From an uncultured delta proteobacterium (lineage in GTDB: Bacteria; Myxococcota_A; Polyangia; Polyangiales; Polyangiaceae), in NCBI GenBank assembly GCA_903892415.1, contig CAITIQ010000660.1, forward strand, positions 1-64,000: DNA of 64,000 bases, written 5' to 3'. The translations under genes were made by a program, and so were the position numbers. Positions 32,350-41,300 of the stretch are shown piece after piece; position 1 is the stretch's first letter, and each line of letters begins with the position of its first letter. The notes below the pieces were generated by a model. It had not been told where the DNA came from and searched no databases. It saw only the letters and a list, made by a program, of their open reading frames with translations.

Positions 32350-34146
32350 TCAAGTTACTGGCGGCTCTACGATCGCAGCGTTTCGGCTGAAGAGCGCCTC
32401 GTTGACCGCGCGCACCAGTTGGCCCGGTTGAAACGGCTTACGCAAAAGCTGATATCGGCCCTGCTCGATGCCTCGCCTGGTGATCTCCTCCTCGACATAG
32501 CCAGAGCAGACAAGGATGGGAGCTTTGGGGTTCGCTGTCTCGAAGGCATCGACGATTTGGCGCAGCGGCGCGCCAGGCATGACCGCGTCGGTACACAATA
32601 GGTCAAACTTGCTCGTCGCAATCGCGACGAGCGCCTCATCCCCATCCGAAGCAAGCTCGACGGTGTGACCGCTCGATCGCAGCGTGCGCTCGAACAGCGA
32701 GCGCACTTGTCCATTATCCTCTACCAAGAGCACGCGACCAGCCACGCCAACCGCTGCGACATTCAGCGGCGTAGCCAAGCGCCTTCCCTGCTGGGTCTGC
32801 GCGGCCTGTAAGAAAACTGTGACCCGGGTGCCCTTGCCGAGCTCGCTCCAAAGAGCGATGTGGCCGGCGTGCTCGGCTACCACCGCGCGCACGGTAGCGA
32901 GACCCAACCCTGTGCCCTTGCTCGGGGTCTTGGTGCTGAAGAACGGCTCAAAGGCTCGCGCGAGCGTTTCGGGCGTCATTCCCGCGCCCGTATCTTCAAT
33001 CTCGATTACGGCGTAGCGGCCAGGGGGCAGTTCCCCCGTCGCTATGTGTCTAACCTCGTGAGTCAGCTCCTCTCGCGTCCGCATGAAGACGGTGCCACCA
33101 CCCTGGGCGGCGTCCCGTGCATTGAGCGCGAGGTTGAGCACGATCTGTTGCAACTGCACCTCGTCTGCATGCACCCAGACGTCGCCTGTTCTCTCGTGCA
33201 CCAGCGTGAGATCTTCGGGGATCACTCGCCGCAAGGTCTTCATGGTGGAAGCCAAGAGTGCCCCGAGCGAAACGTCATTCGGCGTACGCGCACTACTGCG
33301 AGAAAGCACCAAGAGCTGCTTGGCCAACCCTCGAGCTTGCCCACACGCGGTTCGAATCGCCTCTGCCGCGTCTGCGCGATCGTCTGCGGTTGCATCGGCT
33401 TCATTCGATAGCTCGTTCCAGCTCTGAATCACCTGCAGTGCGTTGTTGAAGTCGTGTGCCACGCCCGCCGCGAGTCGTCCGACAGCCTCCATCTTCTGCG
33501 CGCTCACTGCGATGCGTTCGGCGACGGCGCGCTCCTGGTCGGCCTGGGCGCGCTTTGCTTGCTCCGCTCGCAGCTGCTCCACCGCTTCCCTCTCCTTGTG
33601 CGCCGATTCTTCGAGCGCGCGAATCACACCAGCCAGTGAGAGTCCGAGCGTCATCCAAAACACGCACGAGATGATGGTTGTTCTCGCCCAAGCGAGCGGA
33701 GACTGTGGCGACGCCAGCTCAGGCGGAGGTCCTGCTAGCCGACCAGTCACCATGGCCCAACCAATCACGGCTACACAGAGCCCAAGCCCGATCACCAGCA
33801 TCACGACGGCGCGTTTGCCCAGCAGCAAGCCCGCAAACAGAACGGCGGCCGTCGCAATCAGCGCCGGCCCCGAGAGGAATGCGAAGAACGCGTAGCCGTA
33901 AAGGCTTGCAAAGAAGGCCACGATCACAAACGCGACTGAGCGCGTTCGCGCTGGAATCTTCAAGAAGGCTACCGCAAGCGTGCACAGCCCAAGCATCCCC
34001 GCAACTAAGCCAGCACCCACATGGGCCCGCTGCCCCGCCAATGCCGTAGTCGCCAGGATGGAGATCGTGAGCCCCGCGAGGCCGAACCAGATCGACGTCT
34101 GCTTCATCAAGCGTTCACGCCAATCCGCCTGCATCACTGGTTTCAC
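32350..34146 (-). CDS. Hybrid sensor histidine kinase with C-terminal receiver
   Basis: The 598-residue protein (GTG at 34146; ATG at 34134 is an alternative) has about five hydrophobic helices in residues 14-160. A short coiled coil follows, then a HisKA domain with phospho-acceptor His231 in AAGVAHDFNNAL. The ATPase has NLALNARDA (N box), DTGAGM (G1) and GTGLGLATV (G2). A receiver domain follows with VLLVEDN and phospho-acceptor Asp520 in CTDAVMPG. All phospho-transfer residues are present. It has no periplasmic sensor domain, so it probably senses the membrane or cytoplasm. No partner regulator is adjacent. It converges on the inositol-lipid operon with a 4-bp gap. Confidence 0.92.
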   Translation of the reverse strand: MKPVMQADWRERLMKQTSIWFGLAGLTISILATTALAGQRAHVGAGLVAGMLGLCTLAVAFLKIPARTRSVAFVIVAFFASLYGYAFFAFLSGPALIATAAVLFAGLLLGKRAVVMLVIGLGLCVAVIGWAMVTGRLAGPPPELASPQSPLAWARTTIISCVFWMTLGLSLAGVIRALEESAHKEREAVEQLRAEQAKRAQADQERAVAERIAVSAQKMEAVGRLAAGVAHDFNNALQVIQSWNELSNEADATADDRADAAEAIRTACGQARGLAKQLLVLSRSSARTPNDVSLGALLASTMKTLRRVIPEDLTLVHERTGDVWVHADEVQLQQIVLNLALNARDAAQGGGTVFMRTREELTHEVRHIATGELPPGRYAVIEIEDTGAGMTPETLARAFEPFFSTKTPSKGTGLGLATVRAVVAEHAGHIALWSELGKGTRVTVFLQAAQTQQGRRLATPLNVAAVGVAGRVLLVEDNGQVRSLFERTLRSSGHTVELASDGDEALVAIATSKFDLLCTDAVMPGAPLRQIVDAFETANPKAPILVCSGYVEEEITRRGIEQGRYQLLRKPFQPGQLVRAVNEALFSRNAAIVEPPVT

Positions 34147-34295
34147 TAGCTCAGTGTATCAGCCTGCACCGCGCGCGCGCACAAGAGGTGCGAAGTGTGG
34201 GTAGCGGCTACAGGCCGAAAAAAGTGTGCTCCTCGTCGATCGGGTGTTCCAGCGGAGCGCTCAGAATGCGAAAAGACCGAATGGCCGGAGCTGCG

Positions 34296-35909
34296 ATGAA
34301 GAAGACAACCAAGCTGAAGAACATGTTGACCCGCACCGAGTTGGGCTTCCTGATGGAGGCTCACAATGGCTTGAGTGCGAAGGTGGTCCAGGAGGCCGGC
34401 TTTGAGGGCATCTGGGGCTCTGGCTTGAGTATCTCCGCGGCGCTCGGCGTCCGTGACAACAACGAAGCTAGCTGGACGCAGGTGCTCGAGGTCGTCGAGT
34501 TCATGAGCGACGCGACCGAGATCCCGATCCTGCTCGACGGTGATACGGGTTACGGCAACTTCAACTCGATGCGGCGCCTCGTGCAGAAGCTCGAACAGCG
34601 CCAGGTCGCCGGCGTGTGCATCGAAGACAAGATCTTCCCGAAGACGAACAGTTTCATCCGCGGGACTTCACAGCCGCTCGCCGACATCCAGGAGTTCGCT
34701 GGGAAGATCAAAGCTGGCAAAGACGCGCAACGCGACGATGACTTCGTGATCGTGGCTCGCGTGGAAGCCTTCATCGCCGGTTGGGGTTTGGATGAGGCGC
34801 TCAAGCGCGCCGAGGCCTACCGATTGGCCGGCGCCGACGCGATCTTGATGCACAGCGCGTTGAAGAACCCGAGCGAGATCCTGGCTTTCAAGAAGGAGTG
34901 GGGGGACCGCCTCCCCGTCGTGATCGTTCCCACCAAGTACTACGCGACGCCTACCGACGTATTCCGCGACCAGGGGATTCGCGTCGTGATCTGGGCGAAC
35001 CACGTGATGCGCGCTGCTCTCACGGCGATGAAGGAGACGGCCGCGCAAATCAAACGCGACGAGAACCTGCTGCAGGTGGAAGACCGCGTCGCCACCGTGG
35101 CCGAGGTGTTCCGCATTCAGGGTGAGAACGAACTCGCAGAGGCCGAGAGCCGCTACCTGCCGAAGACCGCGGGGCACACCACGGCGATCGTGCTTGCGGC
35201 CTCCCGCGGCGTTGAGCTCGGCGCGCTAACGGAAGATCGTCCCAAGGCGATGGTCATGCTCGGCTCGGCCCCCATTCTTTCGCACATCGCCGACACCTAT
35301 CGTGCGGTGGGTATCAAAGACATCGTCGCCGTTCGCGGCTTCAAGAAGGAGACGGTCAATCTCACCAGCTTGCGCTACGTCGACAACAACGACTACGCCA
35401 AGACGCAGGAAGTCAGCTCGCTCGCCAAGGCGCTGCCCGACGCTGGCTCGGCCATCTGCGTTTCCTACGGCGACGTCCTGTTCAAGAAGTACGTCGTCGC
35501 CGCGCTGATGGAGTCGGACGCCGACATCGCGGTCGCAGTGGATTCCGGGTATCGCGAGAGTCGCAACAAGGGCCGCTTGGCCGACTACGTCATCTGCTCG
35601 GAGCCGCCGTCGCGCACCTCCTTCTTGCACAAGGTGACCGTCAACTCGTTCGTGAGTGATCCCGAGCGAGACGGCATTCACGGCGAATGGATGGGCCTGC
35701 TCTACGCGAGCGAGAAGGGCGCAACGTTGATCAAGGACCTCGTGCGCAAGCTCGAGAAGGAAGACCCGACCAAGCTCGCGCGCATGAAGATGCCGGACCT
35801 GCTTGGGGAGCTCGCTGCGAGCGGCGTCGAGATTCGTGCCTTCTACACCACCGGCAATTGGCTCGACATCGACCATGTGGATGATGTGGTGATCGGCGCC
35901 AACTTCTGA
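34296..35909 (+). CDS. pepM: Phosphoenolpyruvate mutase fused to a nucleotidyltransferase
   Basis: I chose the ATG giving MKKTTKLKN, five nt after GGAG; upstream ATGs at 34266 and 34281 are possible. The 537-residue protein has PEP mutase in residues 1-285: WGSGLSISA (40-48), DGDTGYGN (81-88) and the mutase signature EDKIFPKTNSF (110-120), which separates mutases from isocitrate-lyase relatives. Residues about 294-537 are a sugar-nucleotide/cytidylyl-type transferase (LAASRGVELGALTEDRPKAMVMLG). Mutase makes phosphonopyruvate; such fused domains activate 2-aminoethylphosphonate with CTP (PntC type). No phosphonopyruvate decarboxylase or transaminase is nearby, so the rest of the pathway, if any, lies elsewhere. 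Confidence 0.9.
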   Translation: MKKTTKLKNMLTRTELGFLMEAHNGLSAKVVQEAGFEGIWGSGLSISAALGVRDNNEASWTQVLEVVEFMSDATEIPILLDGDTGYGNFNSMRRLVQKLEQRQVAGVCIEDKIFPKTNSFIRGTSQPLADIQEFAGKIKAGKDAQRDDDFVIVARVEAFIAGWGLDEALKRAEAYRLAGADAILMHSALKNPSEILAFKKEWGDRLPVVIVPTKYYATPTDVFRDQGIRVVIWANHVMRAALTAMKETAAQIKRDENLLQVEDRVATVAEVFRIQGENELAEAESRYLPKTAGHTTAIVLAASRGVELGALTEDRPKAMVMLGSAPILSHIADTYRAVGIKDIVAVRGFKKETVNLTSLRYVDNNDYAKTQEVSSLAKALPDAGSAICVSYGDVLFKKYVVAALMESDADIAVAVDSGYRESRNKGRLADYVICSEPPSRTSFLHKVTVNSFVSDPERDGIHGEWMGLLYASEKGATLIKDLVRKLEKEDPTKLARMKMPDLLGELAASGVEIRAFYTTGNWLDIDHVDDVVIGANF

Positions 35910-35933
35910 TCGGTATGCGCACGTTGCGACGAT

Positions 35934-35981
35934 AGGTACAGATGGCGTCTGTATGGCTCCGCGGCCCAGCCATCTGTACCT
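35934..35981. promoter_or_regulatory. Nested dyad between pepM and the MocR regulator gene; candidate operator
   Basis: A 13-bp arm AGGTACAGATGGC (35934-35946) is repeated in inverse at 35969-35981. Inside it is a perfect dyad TACAGA-TGGCG-TCTGTA (35937-35953). TCTGTA also recurs as a direct repeat 25 bp apart (35948 and 35973). It sits 32 bp before the MocR start, where MocR autoregulators commonly bind. No T-run follows, so a simple terminator is less likely. Confidence 0.6.
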
Positions 35982-36013
35982 AGCGTAAGTTCAACCAAGC
36001 GGTAGTCTGGCGC

Positions 36014-37471
36014 ATGATTTCCGCTGCTCTTCGCGTGCGTGATGAACGGCCCAGCCTCTTCGCGCAGGTTGCCGCAGACATCGCGTTGCTGATCCAGAAG
36101 GGCTCGCTGCGCCCCGGAGACCGGCTGCCCTCGGTCAGGCGGCTCGCCCGTGAGCGGGGTATCAGCGTGGCGACAGTGCTCTCCGCCTATGAGCGGCTTG
36201 AGCTTGATGGCCTGATCGACGCACGCGTCAAGTCAGGCCACTTCGTTCGTGAGACCGCGGTCGTACTGCCGCGATCCAAGCCGAAGCGACTTGCGCTCGC
36301 GCCGCGCAAGGTCTCGGTTTCGGAGGGTGTTTACGCCCTCATCGAGTCGATGCGTGAGCCAACCGTGGTCCCGCTGGGAGCCGCGCAATTGGACGCAAGC
36401 TTGCTGCCGATCAAGGCGCTCAACCGCATCTTGGCGTCGCTTGCCCGGGAGCTCTCCACCGCCGGTGCTCATTACGACATGCCCCCCGGCTTGCTTGTGC
36501 TGCGACGGCAACTGGCGAAACGGTCGGTGCTTTGGGGCACACCGCTCGGTGCTGATGACTTCGTGATCACGGCCGGAGCGATGGAGGGCTTGCAGTTGGC
36601 GCTGCGCGCGACCACTCGCCCAGGCGACACCATCGCCATCGCCACCCCAACCTACTTCGGCATCCTGCAACTGGTTGAGGAGATGAACCTCAAGGTGATC
36701 GAAGTCCCCACGCTCCCGGGCGTCGGGATGGATCTCGACGCCTTGGAGATCGTGCTTTCGCAGGCTCCCGTGCGGGCCTGTTTGGCGGTCACGAACTTCG
36801 ACAATCCGCTTGGCTCGCTGATGAGCGACAGCAACAAAGAGCGGCTCGTTCGTATGCTCGAGAAGCGAGACATCCCGCTGATCGAGGACGATCTGTACGG
36901 GGATCTCGCGTTCGACGGCTCGAGGCCACGTCCAGCAAAGGCCTTTGATCGAAAGGGCCTGGTGATCTACACGAGCTCAATCTCCAAGACGATCGCGGCT
37001 GGCTATCGGGTTGGCTGGGTCGTCGCAGGGCGGTATCACGAGACCATCAAGCGGCTGAAGTTCTCGCACAGCATCGCCACGCCGACGTTGTTGCAGATGG
37101 CCGTCGCTGAATATCTCGACAGCGGCTCCTACGATCGACACCTTCGCCATTTGCGGGAGCGCATTCGACGTGAGGTCGCGCGGTACCGCTCGGAGGTTGC
37201 ATCGGCGTTCCCGGTGGGGACGTGGATCTCCGAGCCCAAGGGCGGCTTTGTGCTGTGGTTGGAGCTGCCTGGCCAGATCTCGGCGCTGGCCCTTCAAGCG
37301 CGCGCTCTCGAGGCCAACATCGCGATCGCGCCCGGTCCGATCTTCGGCGCGCGCGCGCGCTTCTCGTCCTGCATTCGCATGACCTGCGGTAGCCCGTGGT
37401 CTCCACGCATCGCCGACGCAGTGAAGAAGCTGGGAGAGCTTTGTTACGAGCTGGCGAGGACGCCGAAGTAG
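36014..37471 (+). CDS. MocR/GntR-family PLP-dependent transcriptional regulator
   Basis: The 485-residue protein joins a GntR winged helix (about 12-78: GDRLPSVRRLARERGISVATVLSAYERLELDGLI) to a class I aminotransferase-like fold. In that fold the PLP-binding Lys325 lies in SSISK, with NFDNPLG and EDDLYGDL also present. MocR proteins sense amines or amino acids via PLP and usually regulate a neighbouring or own gene. The likely targets are itself, pepM and the class IV aminotransferase. The dyad at 35934-35981 is a candidate site. It ends 3 bp from the convergent aminotransferase gene. The effector is unknown. Confidence 0.92.
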   Translation: MISAALRVRDERPSLFAQVAADIALLIQKGSLRPGDRLPSVRRLARERGISVATVLSAYERLELDGLIDARVKSGHFVRETAVVLPRSKPKRLALAPRKVSVSEGVYALIESMREPTVVPLGAAQLDASLLPIKALNRILASLARELSTAGAHYDMPPGLLVLRRQLAKRSVLWGTPLGADDFVITAGAMEGLQLALRATTRPGDTIAIATPTYFGILQLVEEMNLKVIEVPTLPGVGMDLDALEIVLSQAPVRACLAVTNFDNPLGSLMSDSNKERLVRMLEKRDIPLIEDDLYGDLAFDGSRPRPAKAFDRKGLVIYTSSISKTIAAGYRVGWVVAGRYHETIKRLKFSHSIATPTLLQMAVAEYLDSGSYDRHLRHLRERIRREVARYRSEVASAFPVGTWISEPKGGFVLWLELPGQISALALQARALEANIAIAPGPIFGARARFSSCIRMTCGSPWSPRIADAVKKLGELCYELARTPK

Positions 37472-37474
37472 TTG

Positions 37475-38359
37475 CTACGCCAGCTCATGCAGCACTGCGT
37501 TGTTGAAGCGATGGGCTAGCTCGAGCGTGCGCGCTCCCGGTTGGCCCGTGCCGATACGGTGCCCGTCGATCGAAACCACAGGCACGAGCTCGCGGAGGGT
37601 CGAGGTGATGAAGACTTCCTCTGCGGCGGCTAGGCTCGATGGAACGAGTCGCTGCTCCCGTGAAACGAGCAGGCTCGGTGCTAGCTCGAGGACGCACTTG
37701 CGGGTTATCCCCGGCAGTAGCGTGTCACTCGCTGGGGGCGTGATGAGCTCGCCATCCACGATCGCGAAAAGATTGGAGGTGGCGCCTTCCAAGACGAAAC
37801 CATCTGCAGAGACGATCAGCGCCTCGTGCGCACTCTGCGCCGCAGCCTCAATCAGCGCGCGGATGCCTTCGCTGTAGTTGCCGACCTTGGCACCTCCGGC
37901 AGCGTCGCTCGGGCGGTAGGTCGCAAACGAAATCACCGACACACCCTCGCGATAGACTTCCTCTGGGAGAGGGCGAAAAGGCTGGATAAAGAGCGTCCGT
38001 GTGTATCGTAGGGCTGTTGTGGGAAGCAGCCCAGAAGGCCGCTGTTCCCCCGGTACGAAGCCACGGCTCACCAACAAGCGCAGCGCCAGCTCGCTCGTTC
38101 CAAAGCGTTCACTCGCCACCTTGATGAGCTGCTCGATCTCCTGCGCGAGCGTCGGTGCGGCCCACGGCAGTACCATGCGCATTCGTTCGGCGGACCAGTG
38201 CAGCCGTTCGAGGTGGTCCGCCAGGCGAAAGACCATGCCGCCGTAGGCGCGCAGGGTCTCGAAGATCGTATCGCCGTACAAAAAGCCGCGGTCGAAGACC
38301 GAGATGCTCGCATCCCGACCTTCGACCAACTCCCCGTCGATGGCAACGAGGCAACTCAT
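37475..38359 (-). CDS. Class IV PLP-dependent aminotransferase (IlvE/Dat/PabC family)
   Basis: The 294-residue enzyme has the class IV fold. The N-terminus VFDRGFLYGDTIFETLRAYGG (shown here in parts; 21-41) is followed by the PLP Lys158 in GAKVGNYSEG, with the LEGATSNLF motif near 191 that binds the cofactor. Family members act as branched-chain or D-amino acid transaminases or as aminodeoxychorismate lyases; the sequence alone does not decide which. The ATG lies 6 bp after the stop of the giant TPR gene on the same strand, so they may be co-transcribed. It converges on the MocR gene. Confidence 0.9.
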   Translation of the reverse strand: MSCLVAIDGELVEGRDASISVFDRGFLYGDTIFETLRAYGGMVFRLADHLERLHWSAERMRMVLPWAAPTLAQEIEQLIKVASERFGTSELALRLLVSRGFVPGEQRPSGLLPTTALRYTRTLFIQPFRPLPEEVYREGVSVISFATYRPSDAAGGAKVGNYSEGIRALIEAAAQSAHEALIVSADGFVLEGATSNLFAIVDGELITPPASDTLLPGITRKCVLELAPSLLVSREQRLVPSSLAAAEEVFITSTLRELVPVVSIDGHRIGTGQPGARTLELAHRFNNAVLHELA

Positions 38360-38365
38360 GGGCGG

Positions 38366-41300
38366 TTAGCCCTTGAGCTTGGTGAGCAGCTCGCGTGCCT
38401 TGGTTAGGGTCTTGTCGCTGTCGAGCGCGCGCTCGAGATTCTGGATCGCCTGCTTGGTCTCGTTCTTTCGGTGGAAGGTCTCTGCCAGGTAGTAGAAGAC
38501 CTCGGCCTTCGTGATCGGCGCGTCGTCCAACTTCTGCATCAAGAGAGCTCGGAAGGTGCGGCTCGCGCGATCGATGTAGGCGTCCCGGGTCGCTGTCTCA
38601 CCGTCCTCGTCAGCCAGCGAGAGCGCCAACAATCCGAGGTCCTTCATCACCTGAATCGACCCCGGATCGATTCGGAAGGCCGTATCGAGCTGGGCCAATG
38701 CCTGGATCTTGTCACCTTCAGCGAGGTAGGCGCGCGCCAAGCGATGGTGAATGCCAGCCACCTCTTTGGAGCGTCGCACGCCGTAGGACTCGATGATCTT
38801 GTGCAAGACCTCGGCGGCTTGCTTGCCGCGGCCCGACTCGCTGTAGGCATCACAGAGAGAAAGCAGAAGCTCGCGATCTTGCGGTGCGTGCTCGGCGGCT
38901 TCTTGCAGTAGGTCGGCCGCGCCTTTGCTGTCGCTGAGTTTGGTGCGGCGAAGCTCCGCTGCACTGCGCAGCAGTCGAACCTTGGCCAGCACGTCCTCGG
39001 CGGCTCGCGCATCCCCGGTCAAAAGATCGGAGAGCTTTGTGTAACTCTGCTTCTTCTCGTAGAGCGACCGCAACTTGCTGCGAATCTCTTCGTCGCGTTC
39101 ACGAAGCTCCAAGCCCTTCTCGAGGACTCGCTCTACGCCGGCTTCGTCGCTGATGGTCTCGAGCAGAGCGGCAAGCCGTTTGACGATGGCCACGGCCTCG
39201 TCTCCCGTCTCGAGGTTGAACAGCCGCTCGAGGAAGACTGCCGCCGCAGCCTTGTCCCCACGCGCTTCGTTGATGCGTGCAAGAGCGATCAGCGCGCCCT
39301 TGTGGTCGGCCTTTCGGTCGACGATGGTTTGGTAGGTCTCGGCGGCCTTCAACAGATCGCCAAGGCGGGTCTCCTGCACCTCGCCGAGGCGCAAGCGATA
39401 GACGAGCTCAGCGTCGCTGTCCTGCGAACTCGAAGCGACGTCGATCTGCTTGGTGAGCAGCTGTGCAAGGTCCTCATCACGGCCGGACTTCTCGTACAGG
39501 CGGGAAAGGAAGAGCGCCGCATCCTTGTGGGATGGGTCCTCCTCCAACACGCCCACGAGCAGCTCGATCGCTTCGGTCGAGAGCTCGAGTTGGTCGGAGA
39601 CTCGGGCTGCTTCGAGACGCAGATCATTGCGCTTGCTCGCCGAGTCGGTCACGTCCACTAGTCGCTCCAGGAGCTTCTTCAGCTCGTGGTGTTTGCCGGT
39701 TTCTTGGTACAGCTCACGCAACGCCAAGCTGGCCTTCTCGTCCGACGGGTCCTCCTCGAAGATCTGATCGTAGAGTTCGATCGCTCCGGGGAGGTCTTTC
39801 AGTTCATTGCGCGCCAGCAGCGCTGCCTCGTGCCGGAGTGATGCGATGGTTGCTCCATCTGCAGCCACCTCCGTGCGGCGGACCAGCAACGTAAAGGTCT
39901 CTTTGACTGCCCCCGCCTTGCGACGAAGCACCGTCAACTCGGCCAGCGCCCAAGCATCACCGTCGTCAGCCGCCAACATCTCTCGCAGGATCTCCTCCGA
40001 GAGCGCGTCATCACTCAGCTGGCTTTCGGCGATCGACTTTGCCTCGCGTCGCAGGTCCCCAGGGACCGCGCAGCCATCGAGGTTTGCAAGTCGACGCAGT
40101 GTTCCGACCAGCTCCTTCTCGCGGCCGGGCGAACGCTGAAGCTGCTCGATGGTTCGCAGAATGACCTCGTTCTCGGCGTCGTGCTTAAGCGCCTCTTCCA
40201 GCGCCTTCTCCGCTCCGACTCGGTCGCTCAACTTGTCCCGTCGCCAGGTTGCAGCTCGCATCCACAGGTCGCAGGCGACCTCATGACTGAGCTCGGACTT
40301 TCCGCGAATGGCCTTCTCCAAGCCTGCGCAGGCATCTTCGAATCCACCGACGATCGCTGCCACACGCTCGGTTTCTCCGAGCACATCGCTGTCCGACGGG
40401 TCGTCTTCGAGCGCAACGAGCAGCGCTAGCAACGCGGCCTTGGGGTCGTTGGCTTGGTCTTCGAGCACCCGTGCCAAATCGAGCCGGAGCCGCAGCCTGT
40501 CTGTTGCGTTTCCTGCGTTTGCGATGCGCTTTTCGTAGAGGCCCGACAGCGCTGTGTTGTCACCACGCTGGCGGTAAACAGACTCGAGCGATTCTGCCAC
40601 CTCGTCGAAGAGCGACTTGTCTTCGGTGAGCTTCTCGAGTTCCTCCCTTGCCCCAGCGTGACTTGCGTCGAGGGCCAGCGCGGAGCGAAGCGAACCAAGG
40701 CCAACGCCGGGCTCTCCAAACACGTGGATCGAGAGCTTGGCCATGCGGAAGTGGAGTTCCGCCTGTTCCGCTTCAGGTACCAACGCGACGCGGCGTTCGA
40801 GCACCTCAGCGAGGTCCTTGTGGTTCTCTAGACGTGTGTAGAGCCGGTCGAGCGCGACCAACGTTTGGCCTTCAGCCTCGGCGTCATCGCTTTCGGCAAG
40901 GGCCTTCTTGTGCGCATCTGCAGCGCGCTTGTCGTCGTTCAGCTTCTCTTCCGCGATGGTTCCAACTCGCGTCCAAAGGGCGCGGGCAAGAGGCGCATCG
41001 AGCGTCTGCGATGCTTTCTCGGTCAAGGTGCTCGCGTAGCGCTCGAAGCCCTCAGCAGGCTCGAGGCGCGCAGCCACAGCGAAGATGCTCACGTGCAAGG
41101 CTTCGTCTTCTGGAACCTCGTTTACCGCGCGCAGCAACGCGGAGAGGGCGTCGGAAGGTCGCGTCAATCGCTCGTCGAGGACTGCTGCCGCCTCCTTCAA
41201 AGCCTCAGCGCGGAGCTCCGGATCGGCCAGCGCTGAAAGCCGTAGCTCGAGCATTTGCACAAGCTCCTCATGGCGATTCTCGCGCCGCAATACCGGCAAC

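Noticed and set aside
33349..33360. tRNA T-loop-like GGTTCGAATCGC
   Set aside because: It lies within the histidine kinase coding frame, and no acceptor or anticodon stem can be formed around it.
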